A DNA stretch of 64,000 nt from Haemophilus haemolyticus_L. GTDB lineage: Bacteria; Pseudomonadota; Gammaproteobacteria; Enterobacterales; Pasteurellaceae. Below, piece by piece: positions 1-7,617 of this stretch. The position numbers were made by a program, and so were the translations under genes. The notes below the pieces were generated by a model. That model searched no databases, was not told the DNA's origin, and worked only from the letters and a program-made list of their open reading frames with translations. Position 1 is the stretch's first letter. Each line of letters starts with the position of its first letter. The stretch is from positions 1 through 64,000 of the forward strand of contig NZ_QQGY01000005.1 of NCBI RefSeq assembly GCF_003490595.1, given 5' to 3'.

Positions 1-592
1 AGCCATCACATTGGATACCACTTGGGTTGGCAATCACCACATCTGCTTTTTTGCCCGCCACTTCCACATAACCTTTTAAACGGCTTGGATTCGCTGAATT
101 TACCTCGTTAAGAATCACTTTTGCTTCGCCGCGAGTAAGATTCGGGTTACCTTGCACCCAGCCCGCCATTTGCGTTTGTGTTGCTTTACGAGCATTGTTT
201 AACACGGCACCTTTCTCTGCTACATCAAATTGTGAATACTGGTTACGTGATACGCCACCTGCACTTGGTGTTTGAATATTTACTTGCGGTAAACCATTCG
301 CTGTTTGAAGTACTATGGGTTGTTGATTACCCGGTGCTGATTTATCTGCACGAATCGCCATATCTTCTGCATGAACAGAAGGCATTAAAAAGACGAAGCC
401 TAATGCTAACATTAAGCTAAAATGAATGGAGTTGAGGGAGAAGGAAAGTGCGGTTGAAAATAATCCTATTTTTTCTTGTTCTGAGCTCACATTTTCACTT
501 TGTGCTTTACCTTGCGATTTTGCCAGCTCAGAGGCCACCACTAGCTGGTTTAAAACTCTACTGAAGATGATTTTATAGTGCTTTTTATTCAT
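1..592 (-). CDS. Two-partner-secretion exoprotein (FhaB/CdiA type), N-terminal fragment; gene continues past the left edge
   Basis: Reading the minus strand from an ATG at 592 gives an open frame of about 197 codons to the window edge, with no stop. The first ~30 residues (MNKKHYKIIFSRVLNQLVVA and SELAKSQGK) are an extended signal peptide region typical of TpsA exoproteins. A hydrophobic core and an AXA-like site (PSVHA|ED) follow near residue 75. The next part matches the TPS secretion domain: WVQGNPNL, ILNEVNSANPSRLKGYVEVA and ANPSGI are hallmark motifs for recognition by the partner TpsB. GGA upstream (AAGGATTCACTAAATG) can serve as RBS. The family includes filamentous haemagglutinins and CdiA toxins of contact-dependent inhibition. 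The C-terminus is outside the window, so adhesin and toxin cannot be told apart. A USS lies inside the gene at 444-453. Confidence 0.9.
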   Translation of the reverse strand, partial: MNKKHYKIIFSRVLNQLVVASELAKSQGKAQSENVSSEQEKIGLFSTALSFSLNSIHFSLMLALGFVFLMPSVHAEDMAIRADKSAPGNQQPIVLQTANGLPQVNIQTPSAGGVSRNQYSQFDVAEKGAVLNNARKATQTQMAGWVQGNPNLTRGEAKVILNEVNSANPSRLKGYVEVAGKKADVVIANPSGIQCDG

Positions 593-721
593 TTAGTGAA
601 TCCTTAAAAGAGAAAATGGATCTTAATTATGGATTTAGCATTAAAACAATGAAAAAGGCTCTTTGACATTAGGTAAGAAAAGTAATGAGTTAGACGTTTT
701 AGGTCAAGGATATAGAAAGAA

Positions 722-743
722 TTTTGAGATCTAGATCGCAAAA
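722..743. promoter_or_regulatory. CRP-S-like palindromic site upstream of the TPS gene
   Basis: The 22-bp palindrome has arms TTTTGAGATC and GATCGCAAAA around TA. The competence CRP-S consensus is TTTTGCGATC-NN-GATCGCAAAA, so there is one mismatch. It lies 130 bp upstream of the TPS start codon at 592 and 26 bp from the left end of the IS1016 remnant. Binding by CRP, with or without Sxy, is inferred from sequence only. No clear -10 hexamer was found at the expected distance. Confidence 0.55.
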
Positions 744-768
744 TTATTTTAGGACGATAAAAAAATAA

Positions 769-1438
769 AGAGCTATACTAAATAAAGACTAAAAATTCCA
801 TTTGGGTTAAACCGACATGAGACAAAGTCGCCTATCAGGTATCACAGCGAGAAGAGACTGTGAACTAGTTAATGTAAACAAAAATACAGCAACTTACTAT
901 TTTCATCGTTTACTTTTATTTATCTATCAAGCTTGGAAATGTTTGAAGGAGAGATCCAAGTATATGAAATCTATTTCTGTAGTGTTCATAAGAGTAAACG
1001 AGGTCGCGTGCTACGGGTAAAGTCGCTGTATTCGATCTTTTCAAGCGAAACAGTAAGATTTATACCCTTGCGGTGCCAAGTACACAATCTGCAACATTAC
1101 TACACTACCTATTATCCATGAACAAGTAAAGCCTGATAGTATTTGTTTACACCGATACTTACCGTAGTTATGATGTTCTATGTCAGCGAATTTAGCCATT
1201 TTTGAATCAATTACTGTACGTATTTTGCTGAAGATCATAATCACATAAATGGAATTAAGAATTTTAGTTATCAAACCAAACGTCATTTACGTAAGTTTAA
1301 TGACATTTCCAAAGGGCATTTGGAGCTGTATTTGAATAGGAGCGAAGGGCATTTTAATAATAGTGACATAAAATCTTAGATTTCTATTTTAAAACAATTA
1401 ATTAAGATAAGCTTAGTCTAGTTATCTAGTACAGCCCC
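769..1438 (+). mobile_element. IS1016 remnant (IS1595 family)
   Basis: Imperfect terminal inverted repeats bound the element. The left end near 769-791 reads GAGCTATACTAAATAA. The right end near 1410-1438, read on the minus strand, begins GGGGCTGTACTAGATAAC. The span of about 670 bp is slightly shorter than a full IS1016 (about 0.7 kb). The transposase frame inside is broken in several places, so the copy should not move by itself. IS1016 is best known for flanking the capsule locus of encapsulated H. influenzae and is also found in some nontypeable strains. Confidence 0.8.
817..1375 (+). pseudogene. Decayed IS1016 transposase
   Basis: Fragments in shifting plus-strand frames match the IS1016 transposase as I remember it. 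They include an N-terminal RQSRLS, then ELVNVNKNTATYYFHRL (residues 17-33 of the first fragment), then EMFEGEIQV from an ATG at 933, then EQVKPDSI near 1119. An internal deletion after RLSG, at least two frameshifts and several stops interrupt it. No functional DDE protein can be made. Confidence 0.75.
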
Positions 1439-1533
1439 TTTAAAATATAAATTTCAGTGTAAGTTTTATAAAGTTTACACCAATGTTATCTCATTCAACA
1501 TATTATCCAAATACTTAAACTATCAAGGTAACT

Positions 1534-2241
1534 CTAGTTCACATGATAAAAGCTGAATTCTTGTAGTATTTTAAGTTGCAATCGTTCCCCACTCCATTCA
1601 TAAAAGTGCGGTAATTTTTCTTGATGATTGACAAAAGCGGCTAAATAAACAGGGAGTTCATCAGTAAACCACAACTGGCCTTGCGGACAATAATCTGAAA
1701 AAATTTTCTGTTTTTTCGGAAAATGACGAACATTGGATAATTTTACGATTCCAAATCCTTGGGATTTCAATACGGCTTCGCGCAAACACCAACAACGATA
1801 AAAAGTCTTCAAAGAAGACTGCTGATGATGAAACCAATCAATTTCTTCTTTTGGTGCAATATGTTCCATCAACGCCGTAAAATTTCTTATTTTAGGAAAT
1901 TCAATATCAATTCCAACCGCACTTTTTTCTTCATTTCTAATATCTAATATTACCGCCACCCAATCACCAGAATGGCTAATATTAAAATCTATTCGCTCAT
2001 CAAGAAAATAAGGTCTGCCACTTTCAGTACGATGAATTTGAGATAAAAGTGCGGTGGATTTTCCTGATATTTTTAAAAGTTGAAAAAGTAATAAATGAGC
2101 AAGCCGACGGCACTGATGACGCTGAAATACACGGGAGCTATCCGTTTCAATTTGATATAGATTTTCTGGAATCAGTTCATCGGGTAAGGATTCCAAAGAA
2201 AAAGGTTGATTTATATTGCCGTAGGCGATGTAGGTTGTCAT
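1534..2241 (-). CDS. Sfp/AcpT-type 4'-phosphopantetheinyl transferase (HI0152 family)
   Basis: The predicted 235-residue cytoplasmic enzyme transfers the phosphopantetheine arm of CoA to a serine of a carrier protein. Family motifs are visible: RPYF...FNISHSG near residues 75-90, the Mg-binding VGIDIE near residue 110, and FYRCWCLREAVLKSQGFG corresponding to the WxxKEA motif, with R for the usual K. An upstream ATG at 2262 is in frame, but it lies inside the dcuB terminator hairpin, so MTTYIAYG at 2241 is the better start. There is no strong RBS before either start. The acpP gene lies 1.6 kb away on the same strand, so ACP is a plausible substrate. A USS lies inside the gene at 1606-1615. Confidence 0.85.
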   Translation of the reverse strand: MTTYIAYGNINQPFSLESLPDELIPENLYQIETDSSRVFQRHQCRRLAHLLLFQLLKISGKSTALLSQIHRTESGRPYFLDERIDFNISHSGDWVAVILDIRNEEKSAVGIDIEFPKIRNFTALMEHIAPKEEIDWFHHQQSSLKTFYRCWCLREAVLKSQGFGIVKLSNVRHFPKKQKIFSDYCPQGQLWFTDELPVYLAAFVNHQEKLPHFYEWSGERLQLKILQEFSFYHVN

Positions 2242-2274
2242 AAAAATAAAAGCACCATTCAAAGGTGCTTTTAT
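2240..2274 (-). terminator. Rho-independent terminator of dcuB
   Basis: A perfect 11-bp stem, ATAAAAGCACC (2246-2256) with GGTGCTTTTAT (2264-2274), is followed on the minus strand by a T run. It sits 28 bp after the dcuB stop and immediately before the phosphopantetheinyl transferase start. That gene therefore depends on read-through or an unseen promoter. Confidence 0.85.
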
Positions 2275-2301
2275 ATTAAAAGGATTTAGTTTGTGTGTAA
2301 A

Positions 2302-3633
2302 TTAGCGAATCACTAATTCCGCTACAGAAACACCGACCAAGCAAGCGACAACAACCCCAATTAAACCTGGCACCATGAAACTGTGGTTAAAATAATATTT
2401 ACCAATTTTCGTTGTACCCGTTACGTCAAAGTTTACTGTTGCAATGTCTGATGGATAATTTGGAATGAAGAAATAGGCATAAGTTGCAGGCATTAAACCA
2501 ACCAAGATTGGCGCAGGAATACCTAAGCCAATACCAACAGGTAATAACATTACGGCTGTTGCTGCTTGGCTATTAATTACGACTGAAACTGCAAATAATG
2601 CTAACGCGAATGTCCAAGGATAAGTTTGAACCATATCAGTAATCGCGGCTTTAAATTCTGGCATTGCGTATTGGAAGTAAGTATCGCTCATCCAAGCAAT
2701 ACCATAAATCGCAATAGCTGCCACCATACCAGACTTAAATACCACGCCATTTGGCACGATTTGAGGATTCGTTTTCGTTGCGAGTAAAATCACACCACCA
2801 AAACAAAGCATCATCATTTGGATGATTAGCGACATAGAAATCGCTTTTCCGCTACCGATAGTGCGAATTTCAGGAATCATCGCAATCGCAACAATCACCA
2901 CCAATGCTAATAAGAACAAATAAACTGATTTTTTGGCGCCTTGTGGAAGGGCTTCATTCAATGTTGTGCTTGTAGTATTTAAAATACGTTCGCGCCATAC
3001 TGGATCTTGTAAACGACGTTGATATTCAGGATCTTGTTCTAACTCTTTACCACGACGCATACTATATAAAGAAAGCGCTATCGTACCCGCTAAGGTTGCA
3101 GGAACAGTCACACAAATAATATCTAACAAACTAATATGCTCAAAACCCGGCATTGCAGTAATTTTACCTAGATAGAAGACAACAGCTGCAGAGAGTGGAC
3201 TAGATGTGATGGCTAATTGAGATGCAACCGAAGAGGCTGCCATTGGACGTTCTGGACGAATTTTGTTTTTCAATGCAACATCACCAATGATTGGCATAAT
3301 TGTGTAAACAGAGTGACCAGTACCAAGCATAAACGTTAATAAATACACGACCAATGGGCCGAGTAAAGTTACACGTTTTGGATTTTTACGGAGAATGCGT
3401 TCGGCAATTTGTAACATAAATTTCAAACCGCCTGCAGCTTCAAGTACGGATGCACAAGTCACCACCGCAAGAATGATGAGCATTACATCAATCGGTGCTT
3501 TCCCCACTGGCATACGGAATACGAAAACTTCGATAGCAAGACCGATACCAGAAACAACGCCTAATCCGATACCACCGTAACGGCTTCCCATATAAAGCAT
3601 TAATAATAAGAATAAAAATTCTAAATAAAGCAT
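2302..3633 (-). CDS. dcuB: Anaerobic C4-dicarboxylate transporter, DcuA/DcuB family
   Basis: This 443-residue inner-membrane carrier has about 10-12 hydrophobic segments. It should exchange or take up fumarate, malate and aspartate and release succinate during anaerobic fumarate respiration. The motifs GTGHSVYTIMPI, RPERPMAASS and the C-terminal FDVTGTTKIGKYYFNHSF match DcuB more closely than DcuA. A GTG at 3639 is possible, but GAGG at about 3639-3642 is correctly spaced for ATG 3633 and overlaps that GTG, so 3633 is chosen. A weak FNR-like site lies upstream. The gene appears monocistronic, with its own terminator. The DcuA/DcuB subgroup is inferred from remembered sequences. Confidence 0.88.
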   Translation of the reverse strand: MLYLEFLFLLLMLYMGSRYGGIGLGVVSGIGLAIEVFVFRMPVGKAPIDVMLIILAVVTCASVLEAAGGLKFMLQIAERILRKNPKRVTLLGPLVVYLLTFMLGTGHSVYTIMPIIGDVALKNKIRPERPMAASSVASQLAITSSPLSAAVVFYLGKITAMPGFEHISLLDIICVTVPATLAGTIALSLYSMRRGKELEQDPEYQRRLQDPVWRERILNTTSTTLNEALPQGAKKSVYLFLLALVVIVAIAMIPEIRTIGSGKAISMSLIIQMMMLCFGGVILLATKTNPQIVPNGVVFKSGMVAAIAIYGIAWMSDTYFQYAMPEFKAAITDMVQTYPWTFALALFAVSVVINSQAATAVMLLPVGIGLGIPAPILVGLMPATYAYFFIPNYPSDIATVNFDVTGTTKIGKYYFNHSFMVPGLIGVVVACLVGVSVAELVIR

Positions 3634-3730
3634 AAGCACCTCAAAAATAAAAAAACTGTAAAAATAATACCCTTTTTGAGGAATAAAACTAGATATTTTT
3701 TAAATTTTAGAGCAAGAATTTAATTAAAAG

Positions 3731-3744
3731 GTAATTCAGATCAA
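3731..3744 (-). promoter_or_regulatory. Possible FNR site upstream of dcuB
   Basis: On the minus strand the sequence TTGATCTGAATTAC has one perfect half of the FNR consensus TTGAT-N4-ATCAA and a poor second half. It is about 100 bp upstream of dcuB. FNR control of dcuB is known in E. coli. Here it is only a suggestion. Confidence 0.3.
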
Positions 3745-3801
3745 TTTTACAATGTAGGAATAAGGGAAAAGTGCGGTGATTTTAGAAAGAAATTTTTGAA
3801 A

Positions 3802-3829
3802 AAAAATTAGGCGACTTAAAAAGTCGCCC
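3802..3829 (-). terminator. Terminator of acpP
   Basis: The stem GGCGACTT (3810-3817) pairs with AAGTCGCC (3821-3828) and is followed on the minus strand by a run of T (rich in A at 3791-3807 on the plus strand). It lies 10 bp past the acpP stop. Confidence 0.85.
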
Positions 3830-3838
3830 AACTTGAAA

Positions 3839-4069
3839 TTATTGATTGTTTTGCACGTAGTCAATCGCAGATTGAACAGTTGTGATTTTTTCAGCTTCTT
3901 CATCTGGAATTTCGATATCGAATTCTTCTTCTAAAGCCATTACTAATTCAACTGTGTCTAAAGAGTCCGCACCTAAATCTTCAACGAAAGAAGCTTCAGA
4001 TTTAACATCTTCTTCTTTAACACCTAATTGTTCAACGATGATTTTTTTCACGCGTTCTTCAATACTCAT
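3839..4069 (-). CDS. acpP: Acyl carrier protein
   Basis: This 76-residue acidic protein carries growing acyl chains for type II fatty acid synthesis in the cytoplasm. The phosphopantetheine attachment serine is Ser36 in GADSLD, and the length is standard. AGGAAAAACAA precedes the ATG. The gene follows fabD and fabG in the usual order, but 272 bp separate it from fabG, and acpP probably has its own promoter there. That gap contains a hairpin on the minus strand (GTTACG-CCTT paired with AAGG-TA-CGTAAC, about 4202-4234) of unknown role. Confidence 0.97.
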   Translation of the reverse strand: MSIEERVKKIIVEQLGVKEEDVKSEASFVEDLGADSLDTVELVMALEEEFDIEIPDEEAEKITTVQSAIDYVQNNQ

Positions 4070-4341
4070 TTGTTTTTCCTATTTTGTTGGTTTTAACTCA
4101 TAAAAGAGCGGTTAGTGTATGTATTTTTTATCAACTTGCAACTATTTTATAGGCTGGTCGCACCACAAAATGGGCAATCTGAATACACACATTAAAAATA
4201 GTTACGTACCTTTGCATACGCTCAAGGCGTAACCAAGCTACACTGCGAATGGGATTCTAACATTATCTAAAATCTTTGGCTATGATTTTATGTTTAGAAC
4301 GCCACTCAAGTCTAAATAAAGAGAAATGCTGATTTTCAGCA

Positions 4342-5070
4342 TTAGCTCATATATAAACCACCATTTACATGCAACGTTGTACCAGTAATATAACCTGCAT
4401 CATCAGAAGCTAAGAAAGCAACGGCTTTAGCAATATCTTTAGCTTCGCCTAAACGGCCAGCAGGAACATTAGATAAAATACCCGCTTTTTGTTCATCAGT
4501 AAGCACTTCTGTCATATCCGTTGCAATAAAACCTGGTGCAACCACATTTACAGTAATACCACGTGCAGCCACTTCTTTCGCTAAAGATTTAGAAAAACCA
4601 ATCACACCCGCTTTTGCCGCACAATAGTTAGCTTGTCCTGGATTCCCCATTGAACCCACCACTGAACCAATATTGATGATACGACCAAAACGTTTTTTCA
4701 TCATTGAACGTAACATGGCTTTAGAAAGATGATACACCGAAGTTAAGTTAGTTTGCATAATATCAAACCACTCATCATCTTTCATACGCATCAATAAATT
4801 ATCGCGAGTAATACCTGCGTTATTCACGAGAATATCAATATCGCCAAAATCATTTTTAATTTGCTCAAGTAAAGTTTCAATAGATTCTTTATCCGTTACG
4901 TTTAAAACTAAACCTTTACCTTTATCTCCTAAATATGCAGAAATTGCTTCTGCACCTTTTTCAGATGTTGCAGTACCAATTACAAACGCACCTTTTGAGC
5001 TAAGTTCTTCTGCAATCGCACGACCGATACCACGAGTAGCCCCTGTCACTAAAGCAATTTTACCTTGCAT
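4342..5070 (-). CDS. fabG: 3-oxoacyl-ACP reductase
   Basis: This 242-residue short-chain dehydrogenase reduces 3-ketoacyl-ACP with NADPH in each elongation cycle. The Rossmann glycine motif TGATRGIG is at residues 9-16, NNAG at 83-86, and the catalytic Ser136, Tyr149 and Lys153 are present. It is 12 bp downstream of fabD and surely cotranscribed with it. The ATG is preceded by a GGAAGGAAAAA Shine-Dalgarno stretch. Confidence 0.97.
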   Translation of the reverse strand: MQGKIALVTGATRGIGRAIAEELSSKGAFVIGTATSEKGAEAISAYLGDKGKGLVLNVTDKESIETLLEQIKNDFGDIDILVNNAGITRDNLLMRMKDDEWFDIMQTNLTSVYHLSKAMLRSMMKKRFGRIINIGSVVGSMGNPGQANYCAAKAGVIGFSKSLAKEVAARGITVNVVAPGFIATDMTEVLTDEQKAGILSNVPAGRLGEAKDIAKAVAFLASDDAGYITGTTLHVNGGLYMS

Positions 5071-5082
5071 TTTTCCTTCCTT

Positions 5083-6021
5083 TTACGCTAAAAATTCTTC
5101 TACAGCATTGAATGATGTAACATCATTTACAGATATTGCTTGTAAATCACCCACAATGCGTTTGGTTAAACCATTTAATACTTTACCCGGACCCACTTCA
5201 ACAAGCGCTTGAACGCCATCTTGCGCCATTTTTTCAACTGTTTCAGTCCAACGAACTGGGCTATATAACTGACGAACAAGTGCGGTACGAATTTCGGCAG
5301 CTTCAGTTTCTGCTTTCACATCAACGTTATTTAATACCGATGTTGTTGGTGTATTAATTTGAATATTCTCAAGTGTTACCGCTAATTGCTCAGCTGCAGG
5401 TTTCATCAAGGCACAGTGAGAAGGTACGCTTACGGCTAACGGCAATGCACGTTTTGCGCCTGCTTCTTTACATAATGCAGCCGCACGCTCAACTGCAGCT
5501 TTCGCACCAGCAATAACGACTTGACCCGGTGAGTTAAAGTTCACCGCAGATACGACTTCGCCTTCCTCTGCTTGTTTACAAGCATTAATAATTGCTTCAT
5601 TATCCAAACCAATAATCGCATACATTGCGCCAGTGCCTTCAGGCACAGCTTGTTGCATTAATTTTCCGCGCAATTCCACTAATTTAATCGCATCTTGGAA
5701 ATCCAACACGCCAGCACAAACTAACGCAGAATATTCACCTAAGCTATGGCCTGCCATCACTTCTGGTTTTAATTGAGGAAATTTTTCTTGCCATACGCGA
5801 TAAATAGCGACTGAAGCGGCCAAAAGTGCGGGCTGAGTTTGCCAAGTTTTATTAAGTTCTTCAGCAGGGCCTTGTTGAACAAGATGCCATAAATCATAAC
5901 CAAGCGCATCAGATGCTTGTTTAAATGTTTCAGTAACGATTGGATATTCAGTTGCAAGATCAGCAAGCATACCGACAGTTTGGGAGCCTTGGCCTGGGAA
6001 GACCATTGCGAATTTTTTCAT
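5083..6021 (-). CDS. fabD: Malonyl-CoA:ACP transacylase
   Basis: This 312-residue cytosolic enzyme loads malonate from CoA onto ACP. The nucleophile Ser93 lies in GHSLGEYSAL, and the catalytic His is in VPSHCALM near residue 202. FPGQGSQ at 8-14 is the family N-terminal motif. The gene leads the fabD-fabG unit. In many relatives fabH lies immediately upstream, but here a 625-bp gap with structured repeats separates them. Confidence 0.96.
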   Translation of the reverse strand: MKKFAMVFPGQGSQTVGMLADLATEYPIVTETFKQASDALGYDLWHLVQQGPAEELNKTWQTQPALLAASVAIYRVWQEKFPQLKPEVMAGHSLGEYSALVCAGVLDFQDAIKLVELRGKLMQQAVPEGTGAMYAIIGLDNEAIINACKQAEEGEVVSAVNFNSPGQVVIAGAKAAVERAAALCKEAGAKRALPLAVSVPSHCALMKPAAEQLAVTLENIQINTPTTSVLNNVDVKAETEAAEIRTALVRQLYSPVRWTETVEKMAQDGVQALVEVGPGKVLNGLTKRIVGDLQAISVNDVTSFNAVEEFLA

Positions 6022-6072
6022 TATGTTTTGTCCTATTGTTTTTTAATTGAAAATTCTTCTTCGGTAATTAAA

Positions 6073-6267
6073 ATCGGGTTTCGCCGATGGCGACTTACTT
6101 TTTCTTTGCCTCGCCAAAGAAAAAGTAAGCAAAAAGAAAAGCGACCCTGCTTTTCCTTGTTTCCTTTGTTCCATTGAATTTGCTTAACGGAAATTTTCTG
6201 AACTCGCTACGCTCAAACAGACGAAAATTTCCTACAAATTCAATTACACAAAGGTGGAAAAGAAGGG
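6073..6267 (+). repeat. Structured element, copy 1 (two hairpins plus a long nested hairpin)
   Basis: Order on the plus strand: hairpin H0, ATCGG (6073-6077) with CCGAT (6084-6088), loop GTTTCG. GCGAC linker. Perfect 15-bp hairpin H1, 6094-6108 with 6115-6129. Linker GCAAAA. Then a nested stem: CTTTTCC (6150-6156) with GGAAAAG (6256-6262), CTTTG (6164-6168) with CAAAG (6249-6253), ATTGAATTTG (6173-6182) with CAAATTCAAT (6235-6244), and GGAAATTTTC (6189-6198) with GAAAATTTCC (6223-6232). The last closes a loop containing GAACTCGCTACGCTCAAAC. A second copy at 6384-6579 has the same plan with compensating base changes. Short open frames across it look spurious. Confidence 0.8.
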
Positions 6268-6383
6268 AACCCAATTTGTTCTTTATCCGATTTAAAGTGC
6301 GGTCAAAACTCAAAATATTTTTTGTTCTTAAAATGAATTCAAAATTAACCGCACTTTTTAAATAATGCTCCGATAAATTCGGG

Positions 6384-6579
6384 GCCCCATATAAATCGCC
6401 TTTGCGACTTTCAATTTTTAGGCAATTTGCGTCTGTTTGAGCGTAGCGAGTTCAGCAAATTGCCGTTAAGAAAATTGAAACAAAGCAAAGAACAGCGATT
6501 TAACTGGGGCGTGTTTTCTTTGCCTACTTTCTTTTACACGAGTAAAAGAAAGTAGGTCGCTGTCAGGCGAAACCTGACA
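6384..6579 (-). repeat. Structured element, copy 2, in opposite orientation to copy 1
   Basis: Read on the minus strand: H0, TGTCAGG with CCTGACA around TTTCG (6561-6579). GCGAC linker. H1, a perfect 15-bp hairpin (6523-6537 with 6542-6556). GCAAA linker. Then nested stems GCCCC/GGGGC (6384-6388, 6506-6510), AAATCGC/GCGATTT (6393-6399, 6495-6501), CTTTG/CAAAG (6400-6404, about 6481-6490), TTTCAATTTT/AAAATTGAAA (6409-6418, 6471-6480) and GGCAATTTGC/GCAAATTGCC (6421-6430, 6455-6464). The loop contains the same GAACTCGCTACGCTCAAAC as copy 1. Pairing is kept although most paired bases differ from copy 1. A pair of facing USSs (6294-6303, 6348-6357) lies between the copies. Confidence 0.8.
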
Positions 6580-6590
6580 ACAAAATACCA

Positions 6591-6620
6591 AAAGTGCGGT
6601 CAAATTTTACCGCACTTTAA
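6591..6620 (-). terminator. Paired-USS terminator after fabH
   Basis: The uptake signals AAAGTGCGGT (6591-6600) and ACCGCACTTT (6609-6618) form a 10-bp stem with an 8-nt loop, 26 bp past the fabH stop. Inverted USS pairs are a common terminator form in Haemophilus. Confidence 0.75.
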
Positions 6621-6646
6621 AATCATCAATAATTATATCAAATCAA

Positions 6647-7597
6647 CTAAAATCTCACTAATGCTGAACCCCAAGTCCAACCACCGCCAAAGGCTTCTAA
6701 TAATAATAACTGCCCACGTTGAATACGGCCATCTCGAACAGCTTCATCTAAAGCGACTGGCACGGTAGCTGCACTGTTGTTAGCGTATTTATCTAACGTT
6801 ACCACCACTTGCGACATATCCATTTCTAATTTTTTAGCTGTTGCTGTAATAATGCGTAAATTTGCTTGGTGTGGCACAAGCCAGTCTAAATCTTTTTTAT
6901 CTAAATTATTGGCTAAAAGGGTTTCTTCCACCACATTTGAAAGTTCACGAACTGCCAGTTTGAAGGTTTCGTTACCTTGCATCTCGATATATCCAGATTT
7001 TTCTATACCACGTTCTGGCTGAGCTAAAACAAGGGCATTATGTTTATCCGCTGAAGCATGCAAATGAGTAGAAATAATCCCTTCTTGTTCACTCGATTCA
7101 AGAATGACCGCTCCCGCACCATCACCAAATAACACAACAGTGCTACGATCAGTTTCATCTAATTTACGAGAATTGAGATCTGAGCCTATCACTAAGGCTT
7201 TTTTCACTTTACCTGCACGAATAAATTGATCTGCCACGCTCAATGCATAGACAAAGCCTGTACAAGCTGCGGCTAAATCAAAAGAAATCGTATCATCAAT
7301 ATTTAATAACCCTTGTACTTGGCATGCGGCACTTGGATAAGCGTGTGAATTACTTGTTGTTGCAACAATAATCAGTTCAATATCTTGAGGATTAATTTGA
7401 GCAGCTTCGATCGCATTTTTTGCCGCTTCAAATCCCATTGTTGCAACAGTTTCATCTGCCGCTGCGATACGACGTTCACGAATACCGGAACGAGTGACAA
7501 TCCATTCATCTGATGTATCAACCATTTTTTCTAATTCCGCATTGGTGCGGATGTAGCTTGGTAAATAACTACCAGTAGATAAAATTCTGCTATTCAT
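6647..7597 (-). CDS. fabH: 3-oxoacyl-ACP synthase III
   Basis: This 316-residue condensing enzyme starts fatty acid synthesis by joining acetyl-CoA to malonyl-ACP. The triad is visible: Cys112 in AAACTGF, His243 in VPHQAN and Asn273 in YANNSAA. The C-terminal GGGWTWGSALVRF is typical. It is 20 bp after plsX in the order yceD-rpmF-plsX-fabH, a conserved phospholipid and fatty acid cluster. It is separated from fabD by the structured repeats, so the usual fabH-fabD coupling is broken here. Confidence 0.97.
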   Translation of the reverse strand: MNSRILSTGSYLPSYIRTNAELEKMVDTSDEWIVTRSGIRERRIAAADETVATMGFEAAKNAIEAAQINPQDIELIIVATTSNSHAYPSAACQVQGLLNIDDTISFDLAAACTGFVYALSVADQFIRAGKVKKALVIGSDLNSRKLDETDRSTVVLFGDGAGAVILESSEQEGIISTHLHASADKHNALVLAQPERGIEKSGYIEMQGNETFKLAVRELSNVVEETLLANNLDKKDLDWLVPHQANLRIITATAKKLEMDMSQVVVTLDKYANNSAATVPVALDEAVRDGRIQRGQLLLLEAFGGGWTWGSALVRF

Positions 7598-7617
7598 AAT
7601 AAATAAAAATTAAGTCA

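Noticed and set aside
4141..4260. A tRNA or riboswitch between acpP and fabG
   Set aside because: There is one modest hairpin but no cloverleaf, no CCA end and no recognisable riboswitch core.
6095..6313. Minus-strand ORF of 72 codons (and plus-strand ORFs) in the fabD-fabH gap
   Set aside because: They run through paired stems of the structured element and are composed of its arms, so they are probably not translated.
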